This document shows, one piece after another, positions 30,025 to 39,647 of a stretch of DNA of 64,000 bases. The position numbers and the translations under genes are program-made. The notes beneath the pieces were generated by a model, which ran no database searches, was not told the origin of the DNA, and was given only the letters and a program-made list of their open reading frames with translations. The DNA is taken from contig JAKADY010000005.1 in the NCBI GenBank assembly GCA_021826065.1, positions 37,312 through 101,311 on the forward strand. The letters are read 5' to 3'. How positions within the stretch are numbered: position 1 is the stretch's first letter; each line of letters opens with the position of its first letter. The DNA is from Pseudomonadota bacterium. GTDB lineage: Bacteria > Pseudomonadota > Gammaproteobacteria > Burkholderiales > Thiobacillaceae.

Positions 30025-30849
30025 ATGCGCGACACCCCACCCCTCGTCCTGACCTTCGCCGGCACCGACCCCACGGGCGGGGCCGGGCTGCAGGCCGACG
30101 TGCTCACCATCGCCAGCCTGGGGTGTCACCCGCTCTCGGTGGTCACCGCCGTGACCGTGCAGGATTCCCTGGGGGTCGAGGACTTCCTGCCCCTGGATGC
30201 CGAGTGGGTCGCCGACCAGGCCCGCCGGGTGCTGGAGGACATGCCGGTGGCCGCCTTCAAGGTGGGCATGCTGGGCAGCCCCGAGGTCGCCCTGGCGGTG
30301 GCCGAGGTCGTCTCCGACTATCCCGACGTGCCGCTGGTCCTCGACCCCGTGTTGGCCTCGGGTCGCGGCGACGAGCTGGCCAGCGAGGACCTGATCTCGG
30401 TGATCAAGGAGGCGCTGCTGCCGCAGACCACCGTGCTCACCCCCAACAGTCTGGAGGCGCGGCGATTGAGCATGGACGAGACACTGGACGAGGAGGCGCC
30501 GGAGCTCAGTGAGTGCGCGCGCCGGCTGCTCGATCTGGGCTGCGAATATGTGTTGATCACCGGCGCCCACGAGCAGACCCCGCAGGTGGTCAACGTCCTC
30601 TACGGTGAGGAGGGCGTGCTGCAGCGCCTCAACTGGGAGCGGCTAGCGGCGAGCTATCACGGCTCCGGCTGCACCCTGGCCTCTTCCCTGGCCGCATTGC
30701 TCGCCCTGGGCGTGGACCTGCAGGACGCGGTGCGCCAGGCCCAGGACTTCACCTACCAGAGCCTGCGCGCGGCCTTCCGCGCGGGCATGGGCCAGGCCAT
30801 CCCGGACCGGCTCTACTGGGCGCGCGCGGGTGAGGATGCGGAAGGCTGA
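30025..30849 (+). CDS. thiD: Hydroxymethylpyrimidine/phosphomethylpyrimidine kinase
   Basis: 274 residues; phosphorylates HMP and HMP-P to HMP-PP for thiamine synthesis. Ribokinase-like fold motifs are FAGTDPTGGAGLQADV, the KVGMLGSP and VLDPVLAS segments, TPNSLEA, and the anion-hole/catalytic YHGSGCTLASSLAA. The C-terminal part is standard. It overlaps thiE by up to 20 bp, forming thiD-thiE-hemL-dsrS. Confidence 0.95.
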   Translation: MRDTPPLVLTFAGTDPTGGAGLQADVLTIASLGCHPLSVVTAVTVQDSLGVEDFLPLDAEWVADQARRVLEDMPVAAFKVGMLGSPEVALAVAEVVSDYPDVPLVLDPVLASGRGDELASEDLISVIKEALLPQTTVLTPNSLEARRLSMDETLDEEAPELSECARRLLDLGCEYVLITGAHEQTPQVVNVLYGEEGVLQRLNWERLAASYHGSGCTLASSLAALLALGVDLQDAVRQAQDFTYQSLRAAFRAGMGQAIPDRLYWARAGEDAEG

Positions 30850-31507
30850 GTCACAACGCCTGACCGGGCTGTATGCCATCACGCCGGACTGGGCGGACAG
30901 TGAGCGGCTGCTGGCGGTGACCGAGGCCATCCTCCAGGCCGGCTGCCGTTGGCTGCAGTACCGCAACAAGACCGCCCCGCCCGCACTCAGGCAGGCCCAG
31001 GCACGGGCCCTGCGCGCACTCACCCGCCGGCACGGGGCGCAGCTCATCGTCAACGACGACCCCGGGCTCGCGCGCTCGGTCGAGGCCGACGGCGTGCACT
31101 TGGGCCGCGAGGATGCCCATATCAGCGCCGCGCGTGACATCCTGGGAAACGAGCGGCTGATCGGGGTGTCCTGCTATCAGAGCCTGGCGCTGGCATGCAA
31201 GGCAGTGGCGGCCGGGGCCGACTACGTCGCCTTCGGTAGCGTCTATCCCTCTGCCAGCAAACCGCAGGCGGCACCTGCCGAGCTGGCCCTGTTCAGCGAG
31301 GCCCGACGCAGCCTGCCGGTACCGGTGGTGGCCATCGGCGGCATCACGCCCGACAACGCCGCCGCGGTGATCGCCGCCGGCGCCGATGCCCTGGCGGTGA
31401 TCACCGCCCTCTACGCGGCCGAAGACCCAGGCGCGCAGGCCGAACGCTTCCTCGCCTTGTTCGGTCAGAGCCCAGTGCCAGAGAGCGCAGCAGCACATCC
31501 GCAGTGA
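30836..31507 (+). CDS. thiE: Thiamine phosphate synthase
   Basis: 223 residues from the ATG at 30836; a GTG six bases earlier is equally possible. It joins HMP-PP and thiazole phosphate into thiamine monophosphate. TIM-barrel motifs are LYAITPDW, WLQYRNKT, LIVNDDPGLARSVEADGVHLGRED (in parts), GADYVAFGSVYPSASK and VVAIGGITPDNA. It overlaps the thiD 3' end, and hemL follows after 10 bp. Confidence 0.94.
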   Translation: MRKAESQRLTGLYAITPDWADSERLLAVTEAILQAGCRWLQYRNKTAPPALRQAQARALRALTRRHGAQLIVNDDPGLARSVEADGVHLGREDAHISAARDILGNERLIGVSCYQSLALACKAVAAGADYVAFGSVYPSASKPQAAPAELALFSEARRSLPVPVVAIGGITPDNAAAVIAAGADALAVITALYAAEDPGAQAERFLALFGQSPVPESAAAHPQ

Positions 31508-31517
31508 AAGGTGAACC

Positions 31518-32804
31518 ATGACCTCACGCAACGACCTCCTGTTCGAACAGTCGCAGAAATACATCCCGGGCGGGGTGAACTCCCCCGTGCGCGCCTTCCG
31601 CTCGGTGGGCGGCACGCCCCGCTTCTTCACCCACGGCGCCGGCCCCCGCGTCTGGGATGCCGACGGCAAGGCCTACCTCGACTACGTCGGCTCCTGGGGG
31701 CCGCTCATCCTCGGCCACGCCGACCCCGACGTGGTCCGTGCTGTGCAGGAGACGGCCGCGCGCGGCCTGACCTTCGGCGCGCCGACCGAGGCCGAGCTGC
31801 GCATGGCCGAGCTGCTCACGCGCCTTCTGCCCGGCATGGAGAAGCTGCGCCTGGTGAGCTCCGGCACCGAGGCGACCATGAGCGCCATACGGCTCGCGCG
31901 CGGCTACACGGGCAGGGCCAAGATCGTGAAGTTCGAGGGCTGTTACCACGGCCACGCCGACAGCCTGCTGGTGAAGGCCGGCTCCGGCGCGCTCACCTTC
32001 GGCCAGCCGAGCTCCGCCGGCGTCCCCCCGGAAGTGACCGCCCACACCCTCGTCCTGGATTACAACGACGTGGCGCAAGTCGAGCGGGTGTTCGCCGAAC
32101 AGGGGCGCGAGATCGCCGGCGTCATCGTCGAGCCGGTGGCCGGCAACATGAACCTGGTGAAACCGGCGCCGGGCTTCCTGGAGGCGTTGCGGGAGAACTG
32201 CACCCGCTTTGGGGCCGTGCTCATCTTCGACGAGGTGATGACCGGTTTCCGCGTCGGCCCGCGCGGGGCCCAGGGCCTCTACGGGATCCAGCCCGACCTC
32301 ACCACCCTGGGCAAGGTGGTGGGCGGCGGCATGCCGCTGGGTGTATTCGGCGGCCGCGCAGAGATCATGGACCGTCTCGCCCCCCTGGGGCCGGTCTATC
32401 AGGCCGGCACTCTGTCGGGCAACCCCGTGGCGGTGGCGGCCGGGCTCACCACCCTGGAAAAGCTGCAGGCGCCCGGCTTCTATGAGCGCCTGAGCGCCCT
32501 CACCCAGAGACTCACCGAGGGACTCACACAGGCGGCGCGCGAGGCCGGCGTGATCTTCTCGGCCGACGCGGTGGGCGGCATGTTCGGCATCTACTTCGCC
32601 GCGCGCCCGCCGGCACGCTACAGCGAGGTGATGGCCGCCGACCGCGAGGCCTTCAACCGCTTCTTCCACCTCATGCTGCTCGAAGGCGTCTACCTGGCCC
32701 CCTCGGCATTCGAGGCCGGTTTCGTCTCCGCGGCGCACACCGAGGCCGACATCGACGCCACCGTCGCCGCCGCGGCGCGTGCCTTCGAGCGGATGACCGA
32801 CTGA
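31518..32804 (+). CDS. hemL: Glutamate-1-semialdehyde 2,1-aminomutase
   Basis: 428 residues; PLP enzyme making 5-aminolevulinate for tetrapyrrole (haem) synthesis by the C5 pathway. The PLP lysine is K266 in [17 protein letters not shown]. Other motifs are [30 protein letters not shown] and [13 protein letters not shown]. The ribosome site GAAAGGTG precedes the ATG. The thiDE-hemL order is a common proteobacterial arrangement. Confidence 0.97.
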   Translation: MTSRNDLLFEQSQKYIPGGVNSPVRAFRSVGGTPRFFTHGAGPRVWDADGKAYLDYVGSWGPLILGHADPDVVRAVQETAARGLTFGAPTEAELRMAELLTRLLPGMEKLRLVSSGTEATMSAIRLARGYTGRAKIVKFEGCYHGHADSLLVKAGSGALTFGQPSSAGVPPEVTAHTLVLDYNDVAQVERVFAEQGREIAGVIVEPVAGNMNLVKPAPGFLEALRENCTRFGAVLIFDEVMTGFRVGPRGAQGLYGIQPDLTTLGKVVGGGMPLGVFGGRAEIMDRLAPLGPVYQAGTLSGNPVAVAAGLTTLEKLQAPGFYERLSALTQRLTEGLTQAAREAGVIFSADAVGGMFGIYFAARPPARYSEVMAADREAFNRFFHLMLLEGVYLAPSAFEAGFVSAAHTEADIDATVAAAARAFERMTD

Positions 32805-32808
32805 GATC

Positions 32809-33882
32809 ATGCACGAGGAACTCGCCCCCGAGGATCTGTTGCGCCTGCAGGTCCTGCTCGCGCAAGAGGTCAAGGCGGTGCGCATCGACGAGTCGAACAT
32901 GAGCGTGGTCGCGCTCACCGCCAAGGGCGAGGCGAGCGTACCGCTCAACCCCACCACCCGCCCCGAGAAATACCTGCGCCTGGTGCGCGAGCTGCTGTCC
33001 GGCCACGCCCTGGGCTCGCCCGGCGGCTATCCGGTCTATCTGTCGCGCTGGACCCGCCACGGTCAGATGGAGACGGAAAACCTCGGCAAGCTCCTGCTCA
33101 TCGGCGAGCCCGAGGCGGTGGTCGCCGTCGTCCATTCCCCGGTGCTCACCGACGAGCTGGCCGAATACGCCTGGTGGGCCATGCCCACCATCGAGCACGC
33201 GCGCCTCATGCTGCGCCGCGAGGCGGTCGCGCGCGGGCGCATGGGCCGGGTGCTGGCCGACTTCCTGGTGGAACACCTGCCCTTCCTACAAGACGATCAC
33301 CCCGCCATCCTCGACACCGTCGCCGTGCTGCTCGCCTCCGGCGTGCTGGACGAGGCCCAGCGCCTGACCATCTGGCGGTGCGGCAACCGCACCAATACCT
33401 ATTACGTCCCCTTCCTGGAGCGGGCCGCCGAGGCCCTCCCCGACACCGGCGCCACACCCAGGCCCGTCCCCGAGGGCCTGGAACGGCTGGCGGCAGAGGG
33501 CAACGTGGCCGCCTGTCTGTTGCGCCGGGCCTATTCCGCCGCCGGCCAGACCTTCCTCGCCGCCGCCGCCGAGGTGCTCGACCGCCCGGAGACGCAGGAG
33601 GTGGTCAACCACCTGTTCAACGCCCTCGGCGTCTATTTTCGACCCGACGGCCTGCCCGCCGAGGCCCCGTTGCCCGGGCTCGAGGCGGCGCGCGCCGCCT
33701 GCCCTGAGCTCGAGGCCGAATGGCAGGCCCTGGAGGCCCTGGCGCACACCAGCGAGGCGCAGCTCACCCCCATCTTCGCCCGCTCCAGCGCCATCGGCTC
33801 GCTCATGCGCCGCAAGATCGCGCCGCTCACCGAGCCGTTGCAGGGTCACATCCGCGTCCTGCGCGGACAGGCAAAAAGCTAG
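32809..33882 (+). CDS. dsrS: DsrS-like protein
   Basis: 357 residues, soluble, with no signal peptide or membrane segment. I recognise the general pattern of DsrS from sulfur-oxidizing bacteria: LAPEDLLRLQVLLAQEVKAVRIDES, LLSGHALGSPGGYPVYLSRW, AVVAVVHSPVLTDELAEYAWWAMP and a conserved middle around VLADFLVEHLPF. In Allochromatium, DsrS sits at the end of the dsr operon and is thought to affect dsr expression after transcription; its biochemical activity is unknown. Here no dsr genes are nearby and the gene follows hemL by 4 bp. Its stop shares a CTAG with the convergent neighbour. Confidence 0.72.
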   Translation: MHEELAPEDLLRLQVLLAQEVKAVRIDESNMSVVALTAKGEASVPLNPTTRPEKYLRLVRELLSGHALGSPGGYPVYLSRWTRHGQMETENLGKLLLIGEPEAVVAVVHSPVLTDELAEYAWWAMPTIEHARLMLRREAVARGRMGRVLADFLVEHLPFLQDDHPAILDTVAVLLASGVLDEAQRLTIWRCGNRTNTYYVPFLERAAEALPDTGATPRPVPEGLERLAAEGNVAACLLRRAYSAAGQTFLAAAAEVLDRPETQEVVNHLFNALGVYFRPDGLPAEAPLPGLEAARAACPELEAEWQALEALAHTSEAQLTPIFARSSAIGSLMRRKIAPLTEPLQGHIRVLRGQAKS

Positions 33883-34436
33883 CGGCCGGGCGGTCGGGCC
33901 ATCGGCCCCAGCCAGCCGGTCGGGTCGAACGGCAGGGGTAAGGCAGGGCCGGGGGCTGCGGGCAGATAGGGGTTCACCGGCTGGCCATACCAGAGCCCCG
34001 AGGCCCCCGGCGGCACGGCCGCCGGCCAGCGCGCCCAAGGCTGGCCCGGCCCCACCCTCGGCAGGCTGGGCGAAAAGGCGGGCGGCGCGAAGGGCAGCGG
34101 CAGGCTGGGCTGCAGATAGGGGTTGCCGGCCGCGGGTCCGCCCAGATAGGGGTTGGTCATGTACAGCATGTGCTGGTGCGACAACCAGTTCGGTGCCAGC
34201 TGCAGACCCGGATGCGCCAGCCCCCCCAGCCCCAGTGCGCCCGCGCCGATGGGCCCGGCACCGAGCGGGTTGACGGGCAGGAAGGGGCCCACCGCCGGGG
34301 TGCCCCAGGCCGGGGCGGCAAAGGGTGAGGCCGCTGCCATCCCCGGCAGCGGCAGCGGGCTGCCGCCGGGAAGGCCGAGCTGGGCCAGTGCAGGCAGCGA
34401 GACGGCGCAGAGACCGGCGAGCAGGCGCTTGGGCAT
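33879..34436 (-). CDS. Secreted Pro/Gly/Leu-rich protein with NPYL repeats, unknown function
   Basis: 185 residues. A short signal-like start (MPKRLLAGLCAVSLPALAQ) is followed by a low-complexity body rich in Pro, Gly, Ala and Leu with few charges. The tetrapeptide NPYL occurs three times (TNPYLGG, GNPYLQP, VNPYLPA). GNPYLQ recurs near the mature N-terminus of the DUF302 protein encoded just upstream. Low-complexity Gly/Pro/Asn/Tyr-rich secreted proteins line sulfur globules in some sulfur oxidizers, so an envelope or globule role is conceivable, but this is only a guess. It follows the DUF302 gene by 22 bp and likely shares its transcript. Confidence 0.6.
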   Translation of the reverse strand: MPKRLLAGLCAVSLPALAQLGLPGGSPLPLPGMAAASPFAAPAWGTPAVGPFLPVNPLGAGPIGAGALGLGGLAHPGLQLAPNWLSHQHMLYMTNPYLGGPAAGNPYLQPSLPLPFAPPAFSPSLPRVGPGQPWARWPAAVPPGASGLWYGQPVNPYLPAAPGPALPLPFDPTGWLGPMARPPGR

Positions 34437-34458
34437 GGGTGTCTATCTCCCGGCCGGC

Positions 34459-35157
34459 TCAGATGTCGCCTTCGGCGGCGGCGCGCATGATGTTGTCCAT
34501 CTTCTCGCGGATGTCGATCGCCGCCTTGACCAACTCCGGCGCGCTATCCATGCCCATCTTGCCGCTCAGGGAGTCGAGCCAGGAGACGTCCCAGTCCAGG
34601 GTCATCACCCAGATGTTCTTGTCGGCGTCCTCCATGATGCCGATGCGGCAGGGCAGGAAGACCAGGGCCTCGGGCGCGAATTTGAGCACCTCGCGGCCGG
34701 CGGCGATGTCGCAGTAGTGGAACACCTCGACCCGCGGTGCGCTGGTGTCCCCAAGCACGGCCTGGAAGTCCTTCCACATGGGCGAGTGCCCCACCAGCTT
34801 GAAGTTGAGCTGGTTGGCGCGCAGCTTCATCGACTCCACCACGTCGTCGAAGGACAGGCCCGGCTTGGCCTTGTATTTGACCGTCATGTAATTCATCACG
34901 TCGCGCACGTTCATGCGCGTGGCCTGGTTCATCCAGGGCATCAACTGCCGCATCATGGCGTTCTTCTCCTGCGGCGTGACCACGCGGCTCATCTCATAGG
35001 GCCGCGTCGGCTGTTTGCCCTGGGTGGTGGGGAAGACGAAAGGTCCTGTCGAGACCGGCACGTTCTGCAGATAGGGGTTGCCCTTGGGGGCATCGGCGGC
35101 GCCGGCGGCGCCGGACAAGGCAAACAGGCTGGCCACGAGGACGGTACGGACGTTCAT
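34459..35157 (-). CDS. Periplasmic DUF302-domain protein
   Basis: 232 residues. A signal peptide (MNVRTVLVASLFALSGAAGA, cut before ADAPKGNPYLQ) precedes the mature protein. The DUF302-like core lies around residues 100-200: VKYKAKPGLSFDDVVESMKLRANQ (in parts), VFHYCDIAAGREVLKFAPEALVFLPCRIGIM. Two cysteines (HYC, LPC) are candidates for a thiol role. DUF302 proteins are common in sulfur-oxidizing proteobacteria, but their activity is not established. The ATG at 35157 is preceded by CAGGAGACC. It is the first of a two-gene unit with the NPYL protein. Confidence 0.8.
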   Translation of the reverse strand: MNVRTVLVASLFALSGAAGAADAPKGNPYLQNVPVSTGPFVFPTTQGKQPTRPYEMSRVVTPQEKNAMMRQLMPWMNQATRMNVRDVMNYMTVKYKAKPGLSFDDVVESMKLRANQLNFKLVGHSPMWKDFQAVLGDTSAPRVEVFHYCDIAAGREVLKFAPEALVFLPCRIGIMEDADKNIWVMTLDWDVSWLDSLSGKMGMDSAPELVKAAIDIREKMDNIMRAAAEGDI

Positions 35158-35324
35158 GCAGGTCTCCTGGATATGCGACTTTCGAGGACAAAGTGGCCAT
35201 TTTGCAGGGGGGCGGCCTGTCTGTCCAACACTGCAAGCAAAGCCCAGAAAGGCACCCTGGACGGGTTTTCGGCCCGTGCACCGTCCGGCCCGCTGCCGCA
35301 CTCGGCGCGTCGCCCCTGCGGGTC

Positions 35325-37694
35325 TCATTCCCGCGTCTTCAACACCGCCACCAGGTCGAGCCGGCCCAGTCGGTACCAGAGGATGAGGCCGGAGACGAGC
35401 GCCGAGACCAGCACGACACTGGCACCGAGCGCGTAGTTGCTGGGCTCCAGGATGAGCGGCAGGCGGTAGAGGTCGGTCTTGAAGGCGAGCACCAGAATGC
35501 CGGTCAGCCCCACGCCGAGCAGGAAGCCCACCGGGATGGCGATCAGGGTCAGCACGGCGAGTTCGCCCAGCAGGATGTAGGCGATCTCACCGTGGGTGAA
35601 ACCCAGCACCCTGAGGCTCGCCAGCTCGCGGCTGCGCTCCGACAGGGCGATGCGGGCGCTGTTGTAGACCACGCCGAAGGCGATGCTGGCGGCGAGCAGG
35701 GTGGCCACCATGTTGTAGAACAGCACGAATTCGCCGATGGTGGCGTAGAAGCTCTCGATGGAGGCGGCGTTGGCGACCATGCCCAGGACCCGCGGTCGGC
35801 GGTTGAGGTCGGCATAGACCTGCCCCTCGGCCTCGGGCATCAGGCCCAGGTAGGCGCCGGAGACCACCGGCCCCTCGCGCATGAGCGCGTTGAGCGCATC
35901 CTGACGCATATAGGCGGAGACCCCCAGGTATTGCTTGGTGATGCCGATGACCGGCACCTCCAGCACCGGGCGGCGCCCCTCCAGCACCTCCACGGTCAGG
36001 ATGTCGCCAGGCTCCACGTGCAGGATCTCGCGCGCCAGGTGGTCGGTCAGGACCACACCCTCGGGGGGCAGCGTGAGCGGCTTGAGCCGGCTGTCGAGCG
36101 AGCGGTGCAACACCCCCTCCGGTTCGATGCCATACAGGGCGCTGCGGTAGCTGTAGTGCTGGAAACGCAGCACCGCCGGCACGTTGCGGTAGCCCTCGAC
36201 GTGGTAGACGCCAGGCAGCGCCTTGAGCTCGTTGAGCGCCCGGCCCGCGGTGGGGTCCAGGAAGGTGACGGCCAGGTCTTCGCGCGCCGCCTGGCGGAAC
36301 TGCACGTCGATCATGAAATCAATCGCCCCCTTCTGATAGTTACCCACCATCATCAGGGCGCAGGCGCAGGCGATCCCCAGCACCGTGAGGGCGGACTTCA
36401 CCGGCCGCCGCTCGCTGTGGCGCAGGATCATGCGGCTGGGCTGGCTGAGGTGGCGCTGCAAACCCAGGCGCTCGATGAAGGTCGCGCGATAGACCACTGG
36501 CGTCTCCGGGCGCATGCCCTCGGCCGGCGGCAGACGCACGGCGCGGGCGATGGCCATCAGGGCCCCGCTGAGACTGGCCAGCATCCCCACGGCTAGGGCG
36601 ATCAGGACGACCTCGCCGCGCAGGCGGTAGTCCAGATAGGGAAAGCGGAAGGTGGTCTCCTGATACACCACCGCCAGCCCCTGGCCGAACCAGGCACCCA
36701 GGCCCACCCCGGCGGCCACCCCGACCAGGGTGACGAGCAGCACCAGCTTCACGTAGTGCAGGCCGATGCTCATATGCGGATAGCCGAAGGCCTTGAGGAT
36801 GGCGATCTGGTCGCGCTGCAGGGCGATCAGCCGGCTCACCACCACATTGAGCAGGAAGGCCGCCACCCCGAGGAAGATGGCCGGGAAGATGCGTGCGGTG
36901 GTCCTGAGCTGCTTCAGCTCCTCGGACAGAAAACGGTTGGAGAACTGGTCCGCCCGCCCGAAGGCGCCGGTGCCACCGTAGCGGGCGAGCAGGGCGTCGA
37001 GCCGGTCGATGACCGCCTGCACGGGGGTGCCGGGGGCCACGGTGAGGGCCAGGCTGTTGAAGGCCCCCTGCATGTCGTAGGCCGAGGCCAGGGTGTGGCG
37101 GCTCGTCCACAGCACGCCATAGCGCTTGAAGTCCGGGAACATCGCGCCCGGCGCGATCTGGTAGACATACTCGGGCGACACCGCCACGCCGACGATGGTG
37201 AGCCGCTTCCAGCGGCCGTTGATGATGGCGGCGAGGTGGTCGCCGGGTTTGAGCCCGTGCGCGTCGGCGAAGGTGTCGGTGAGCACCGCCTCGTCCGGGC
37301 TGTAGGGCTCGGGCAGCCGGCCGCGCTTGAGGTGCAGGCGGTTTAACTCCGCCTCGGCCTCGTCGGGCAGCGAAAAGATGAGCCCGGTGACGGGGTCGGC
37401 AAAACCCTCGACCTCGAGCTTCACACCGGCGCGCACGCGGGTCTCCAGGCGCTCCACGCCTGGGATCTCGCGCAGCTGGTCGGCCAGCGACTCCGGCGCC
37501 CGCTTGAGCAGGGCGAAGACCTCGGCGAAGCGGTAGTCGGCGTAGAAGCGGTCGCGCGTGAGCACCAGGGAGTCGTAGGTGGACAACGACATCACCAGGG
37601 TGGCCACCCCACCCATGATCACCGCGGCGATGGCCAGCGCCTGGCCGCGCAGGTGCCAGAGGTCGCGCAGGAGCTTCACGTCCAGGGCACGCAT
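35325..37694 (-). CDS. ABC exporter permease, FtsX/MacB type (two FtsX domains)
   Basis: 789 residues. An N-terminal transmembrane helix ([20 protein letters not shown]) is followed by a periplasmic domain, a first FtsX-type block of three helices (about 265-400), a second periplasmic domain and a second FtsX block near the C-terminus ([40 protein letters not shown], read in parts). The architecture fits duplicated LolC/MacB-type permeases that move lipids, lipoproteins or peptides. The cognate ATPase gene ends 3 bp upstream. No adaptor (HlyD) gene is adjacent. The substrate cannot be told. Confidence 0.9.
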   Translation of the reverse strand: MRALDVKLLRDLWHLRGQALAIAAVIMGGVATLVMSLSTYDSLVLTRDRFYADYRFAEVFALLKRAPESLADQLREIPGVERLETRVRAGVKLEVEGFADPVTGLIFSLPDEAEAELNRLHLKRGRLPEPYSPDEAVLTDTFADAHGLKPGDHLAAIINGRWKRLTIVGVAVSPEYVYQIAPGAMFPDFKRYGVLWTSRHTLASAYDMQGAFNSLALTVAPGTPVQAVIDRLDALLARYGGTGAFGRADQFSNRFLSEELKQLRTTARIFPAIFLGVAAFLLNVVVSRLIALQRDQIAILKAFGYPHMSIGLHYVKLVLLVTLVGVAAGVGLGAWFGQGLAVVYQETTFRFPYLDYRLRGEVVLIALAVGMLASLSGALMAIARAVRLPPAEGMRPETPVVYRATFIERLGLQRHLSQPSRMILRHSERRPVKSALTVLGIACACALMMVGNYQKGAIDFMIDVQFRQAAREDLAVTFLDPTAGRALNELKALPGVYHVEGYRNVPAVLRFQHYSYRSALYGIEPEGVLHRSLDSRLKPLTLPPEGVVLTDHLAREILHVEPGDILTVEVLEGRRPVLEVPVIGITKQYLGVSAYMRQDALNALMREGPVVSGAYLGLMPEAEGQVYADLNRRPRVLGMVANAASIESFYATIGEFVLFYNMVATLLAASIAFGVVYNSARIALSERSRELASLRVLGFTHGEIAYILLGELAVLTLIAIPVGFLLGVGLTGILVLAFKTDLYRLPLILEPSNYALGASVVLVSALVSGLILWYRLGRLDLVAVLKTRE

Positions 37695-37697
37695 GGG

Positions 37698-38453
37698 CTA
37701 CCAGGCGAGTTCGCGGGCCGGTTTCTTCACGGCGTTGGCGCGGACCTCGACGATGCGACCGTCGGAGAGCCGGATCACTCGGTCGGCCATCTCGGCGATA
37801 CCGGCGTTGTGGGTGATGAGCACGGTCAGCGTGCCCAGCTCGCGGTTGACCCGCTCGAGGGCCTCCAGCACCACCACGCCCGTGTGTGAGTCCAGCGCGC
37901 CGGTGGGTTCGTCGCACAGCAGCACGGCGGGGTTCTTGGCGATCGCCCGGGCGATGGCCACGCGCTGCTGCTCGCCGCCGGAGAGCTGGGCCGGGAAGTG
38001 GTCCAAACGTTCGCCGAGACCTACCAGCCGCAGGGCCTCCTCCGGCGCCATGGGGCGGGCGGAGATCTCGGTCACGGCGGCGACGTTCTCGCGCGCCGTG
38101 AGGCTGGGGATCAGGTTGTAGAACTGGAAGACGAAGCCCACGTGTTCGCGGCGGAAGCGGGTCAGTTCCCGGTCGCTCGCCCCACTGAGCTTTTGCTCCA
38201 GATACCAGACCTCGCCGTCCGTGGGGGTGTCCAGCCCCCCCAGGATGTTGAGCAGCGTGGACTTGCCGCTGCCCGACGGCCCCAGCAACACCACCAGCTC
38301 GCCGCGGTAGAGATCGAGGTCGATGCCGCGCAGGGCGGGGACCTCGACCTCACCCATGCGATAGATCTTGGTGAGCCCGCGGGCGCTGAAGACGACGGTG
38401 GGATTCATGGCCGCAGCCATGATGCCACGGCCGCGCGTCTTCTGGGACGACAC
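37698..38453 (-). CDS. ABC exporter ATP-binding protein (LolD/MacB type)
   Basis: Up to 251 residues; internal ATGs at 38420 and 38408 are alternative starts and none has a good ribosome site. Walker A is [14 protein letters not shown], the Q-loop is in [18 protein letters not shown], the signature is [14 protein letters not shown], Walker B is [12 protein letters not shown], and the H-loop is ITHNA. The FYNLIP segment places it in the LolD/MacB/FtsE branch, which works with FtsX-like permeases such as the next gene. tRNA-Glu begins 35 bp upstream. Confidence 0.92.
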   Translation of the reverse strand: MSSQKTRGRGIMAAAMNPTVVFSARGLTKIYRMGEVEVPALRGIDLDLYRGELVVLLGPSGSGKSTLLNILGGLDTPTDGEVWYLEQKLSGASDRELTRFRREHVGFVFQFYNLIPSLTARENVAAVTEISARPMAPEEALRLVGLGERLDHFPAQLSGGEQQRVAIARAIAKNPAVLLCDEPTGALDSHTGVVVLEALERVNRELGTLTVLITHNAGIAEMADRVIRLSDGRIVEVRANAVKKPARELAW

Positions 38454-38487
38454 TGTCGCGCCGCAGCGCCCTGGTGGTGCTTGGTGT

Positions 38488-38563
38488 TGGCGTCCCCTAG
38501 GGGATTCGAACCCCTGTTACCGCCGTGAAAGGGCGGTGTCCTAGGCCTCTAGACGAAGGGGAC
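38488..38563 (-). tRNA. tRNA-Glu (anticodon TTC)
   Basis: 76 nt including an encoded CCA. The 5' acceptor GTCCCC pairs with GGGGAC before the discriminator G and CCA. The T-loop is GTTCGAATC, and the anticodon loop CTTTCAC carries TTC (gaa at 38527-38529 on the plus strand). It lies 38 bp downstream of tRNA-Ala on the same strand and probably shares its transcript. Confidence 0.97.
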
Positions 38564-38571
38564 CTAAGAAT

Positions 38572-38594
38572 AAAGCGCGTGAGACACGCGCTTT
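38572..38594. other. Perfect 10-bp hairpin between the two tRNA genes
   Basis: AAAGCGCGTG-AGA-CACGCGCTTT. It sits in the 38-bp spacer between tRNA-Ala and tRNA-Glu. It could be an RNA processing site in the dicistronic precursor or a leaky terminator; on the minus strand it is followed by ATTCTT only. Confidence 0.55.
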
Positions 38595-38601
38595 GAAACG
38601 A

Positions 38602-38677
<76 letters not shown>

Positions 38678-38692
38678 ACAAGAGAGACCGAG

Positions 38693-38721
38693 ATGATACC
38701 GATCGAACGGTGGCTTGTAAA
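38693..38721 (-). promoter_or_regulatory. Sigma-70 promoter of the tRNA-Ala/tRNA-Glu unit
   Basis: On the minus strand a TTTACA -35 box (38721-38716) is followed after 17 bp by a TATCAT -10 box (38698-38693), ending 16 bp before the tRNA-Ala 5' end. Both boxes match five of six consensus bases. Confidence 0.75.
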
Positions 38722-38750
38722 TAGGGTGTCACATGCCACAGGGGCGATGG

Positions 38751-39647
38751 TCACGCCGGCTCCGGCGCGGCCACCAGCCGCTTGGGGGCGGCCTTGCCTT
38801 CGTCGTTGACGACGACGAGGCCGAGGAAACGGCCCTGGGGGTCATAGGCGCGGTAGTGCTCGCCCACCCTGAGCCCGGCGCGCCAGATCGCCTGGCCGTG
38901 ATTGAGCTGCCAGGCCGCCTCGGTGTCGAGGTCGAGGCGCGGCAGTTCGGCGATCAGGGTATCCACCGACAGCAGCCGGGCCTGCCTTTGCTCCGGGGTC
39001 AGGGCCTCGAGGGTGGCCAGATCGGTGGCCGCCTCCAGGCGCAGACTGCCCACCGCCAGGCGGGTCAGGGCCTGCAGATGGGCGCCGCAGCCCAGGGCCT
39101 CGCCCAGGTCGTCGGCCAGGGTGCGCACATAGAAGCCCTTGCCGCATTGGACCAGCAGGGTCAGGCGGTCGCCGGCGAAGTCGAGGATCTCGAGACGGTG
39201 CACGACCACGCGCCGCGGCTCGCGCGGGACCTCCAGGCCCCGATGTGCATAGCTGTAGAGTGGGCGGCCGTCGCGCTTGAGGGCGGAGTGCATGGGCGGG
39301 GTCTGCAGGAATTCACCGGTGAAGCGCGGCAACAAGGCCTGTACGTCGGCCAGCGTGACGCGCACCGGGCGGCTTTCGAGCACGGTGCCCTCGGGGTCAC
39401 CGGTGCTGGTGCGCACCCCCAGCTGCAGGACCGCGCGGTAGGTCTTGTCGGCGTCGAGCAGATGCTGCGAAAACTTGGTCGCCTCGCCGAAACACAGCGG
39501 CAGCAGCCCGGTGGCGAAGGGGTCCAGGGTGCCGGTGTGGCCGGCCTTGGCCGCCTGGTACAGGCGCCTGGCCTTCTGCAGGGCGGCGTTGGAGGTCATC
39601 CCCGCCGGTTTGTCCAGCAGGAGGACGCCGTCAACCCTGCGTTTCAT
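38751..39647 (-). CDS. truB: tRNA pseudouridine-55 synthase
   Basis: 298 residues from the ATG at 39647 (a GTG lies directly before it). It isomerises U55 in the T-loop of tRNAs. The catalytic Asp is in GHTGTLDPFATGLLPLCFGEATK (seen in parts). Other hallmarks are DGVLLLDKPAGMTSN, PPMHSALKRDGRPLY and GFYVRTLADDLGEALGCG. The C-terminal PUA-like part is present. It overlaps the rbfA end by 17 bp, giving the usual rimP-nusA-infB-rbfA-truB order. Confidence 0.95.
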   Translation of the reverse strand: MKRRVDGVLLLDKPAGMTSNAALQKARRLYQAAKAGHTGTLDPFATGLLPLCFGEATKFSQHLLDADKTYRAVLQLGVRTSTGDPEGTVLESRPVRVTLADVQALLPRFTGEFLQTPPMHSALKRDGRPLYSYAHRGLEVPREPRRVVVHRLEILDFAGDRLTLLVQCGKGFYVRTLADDLGEALGCGAHLQALTRLAVGSLRLEAATDLATLEALTPEQRQARLLSVDTLIAELPRLDLDTEAAWQLNHGQAIWRAGLRVGEHYRAYDPQGRFLGLVVVNDEGKAAPKRLVAAPEPA

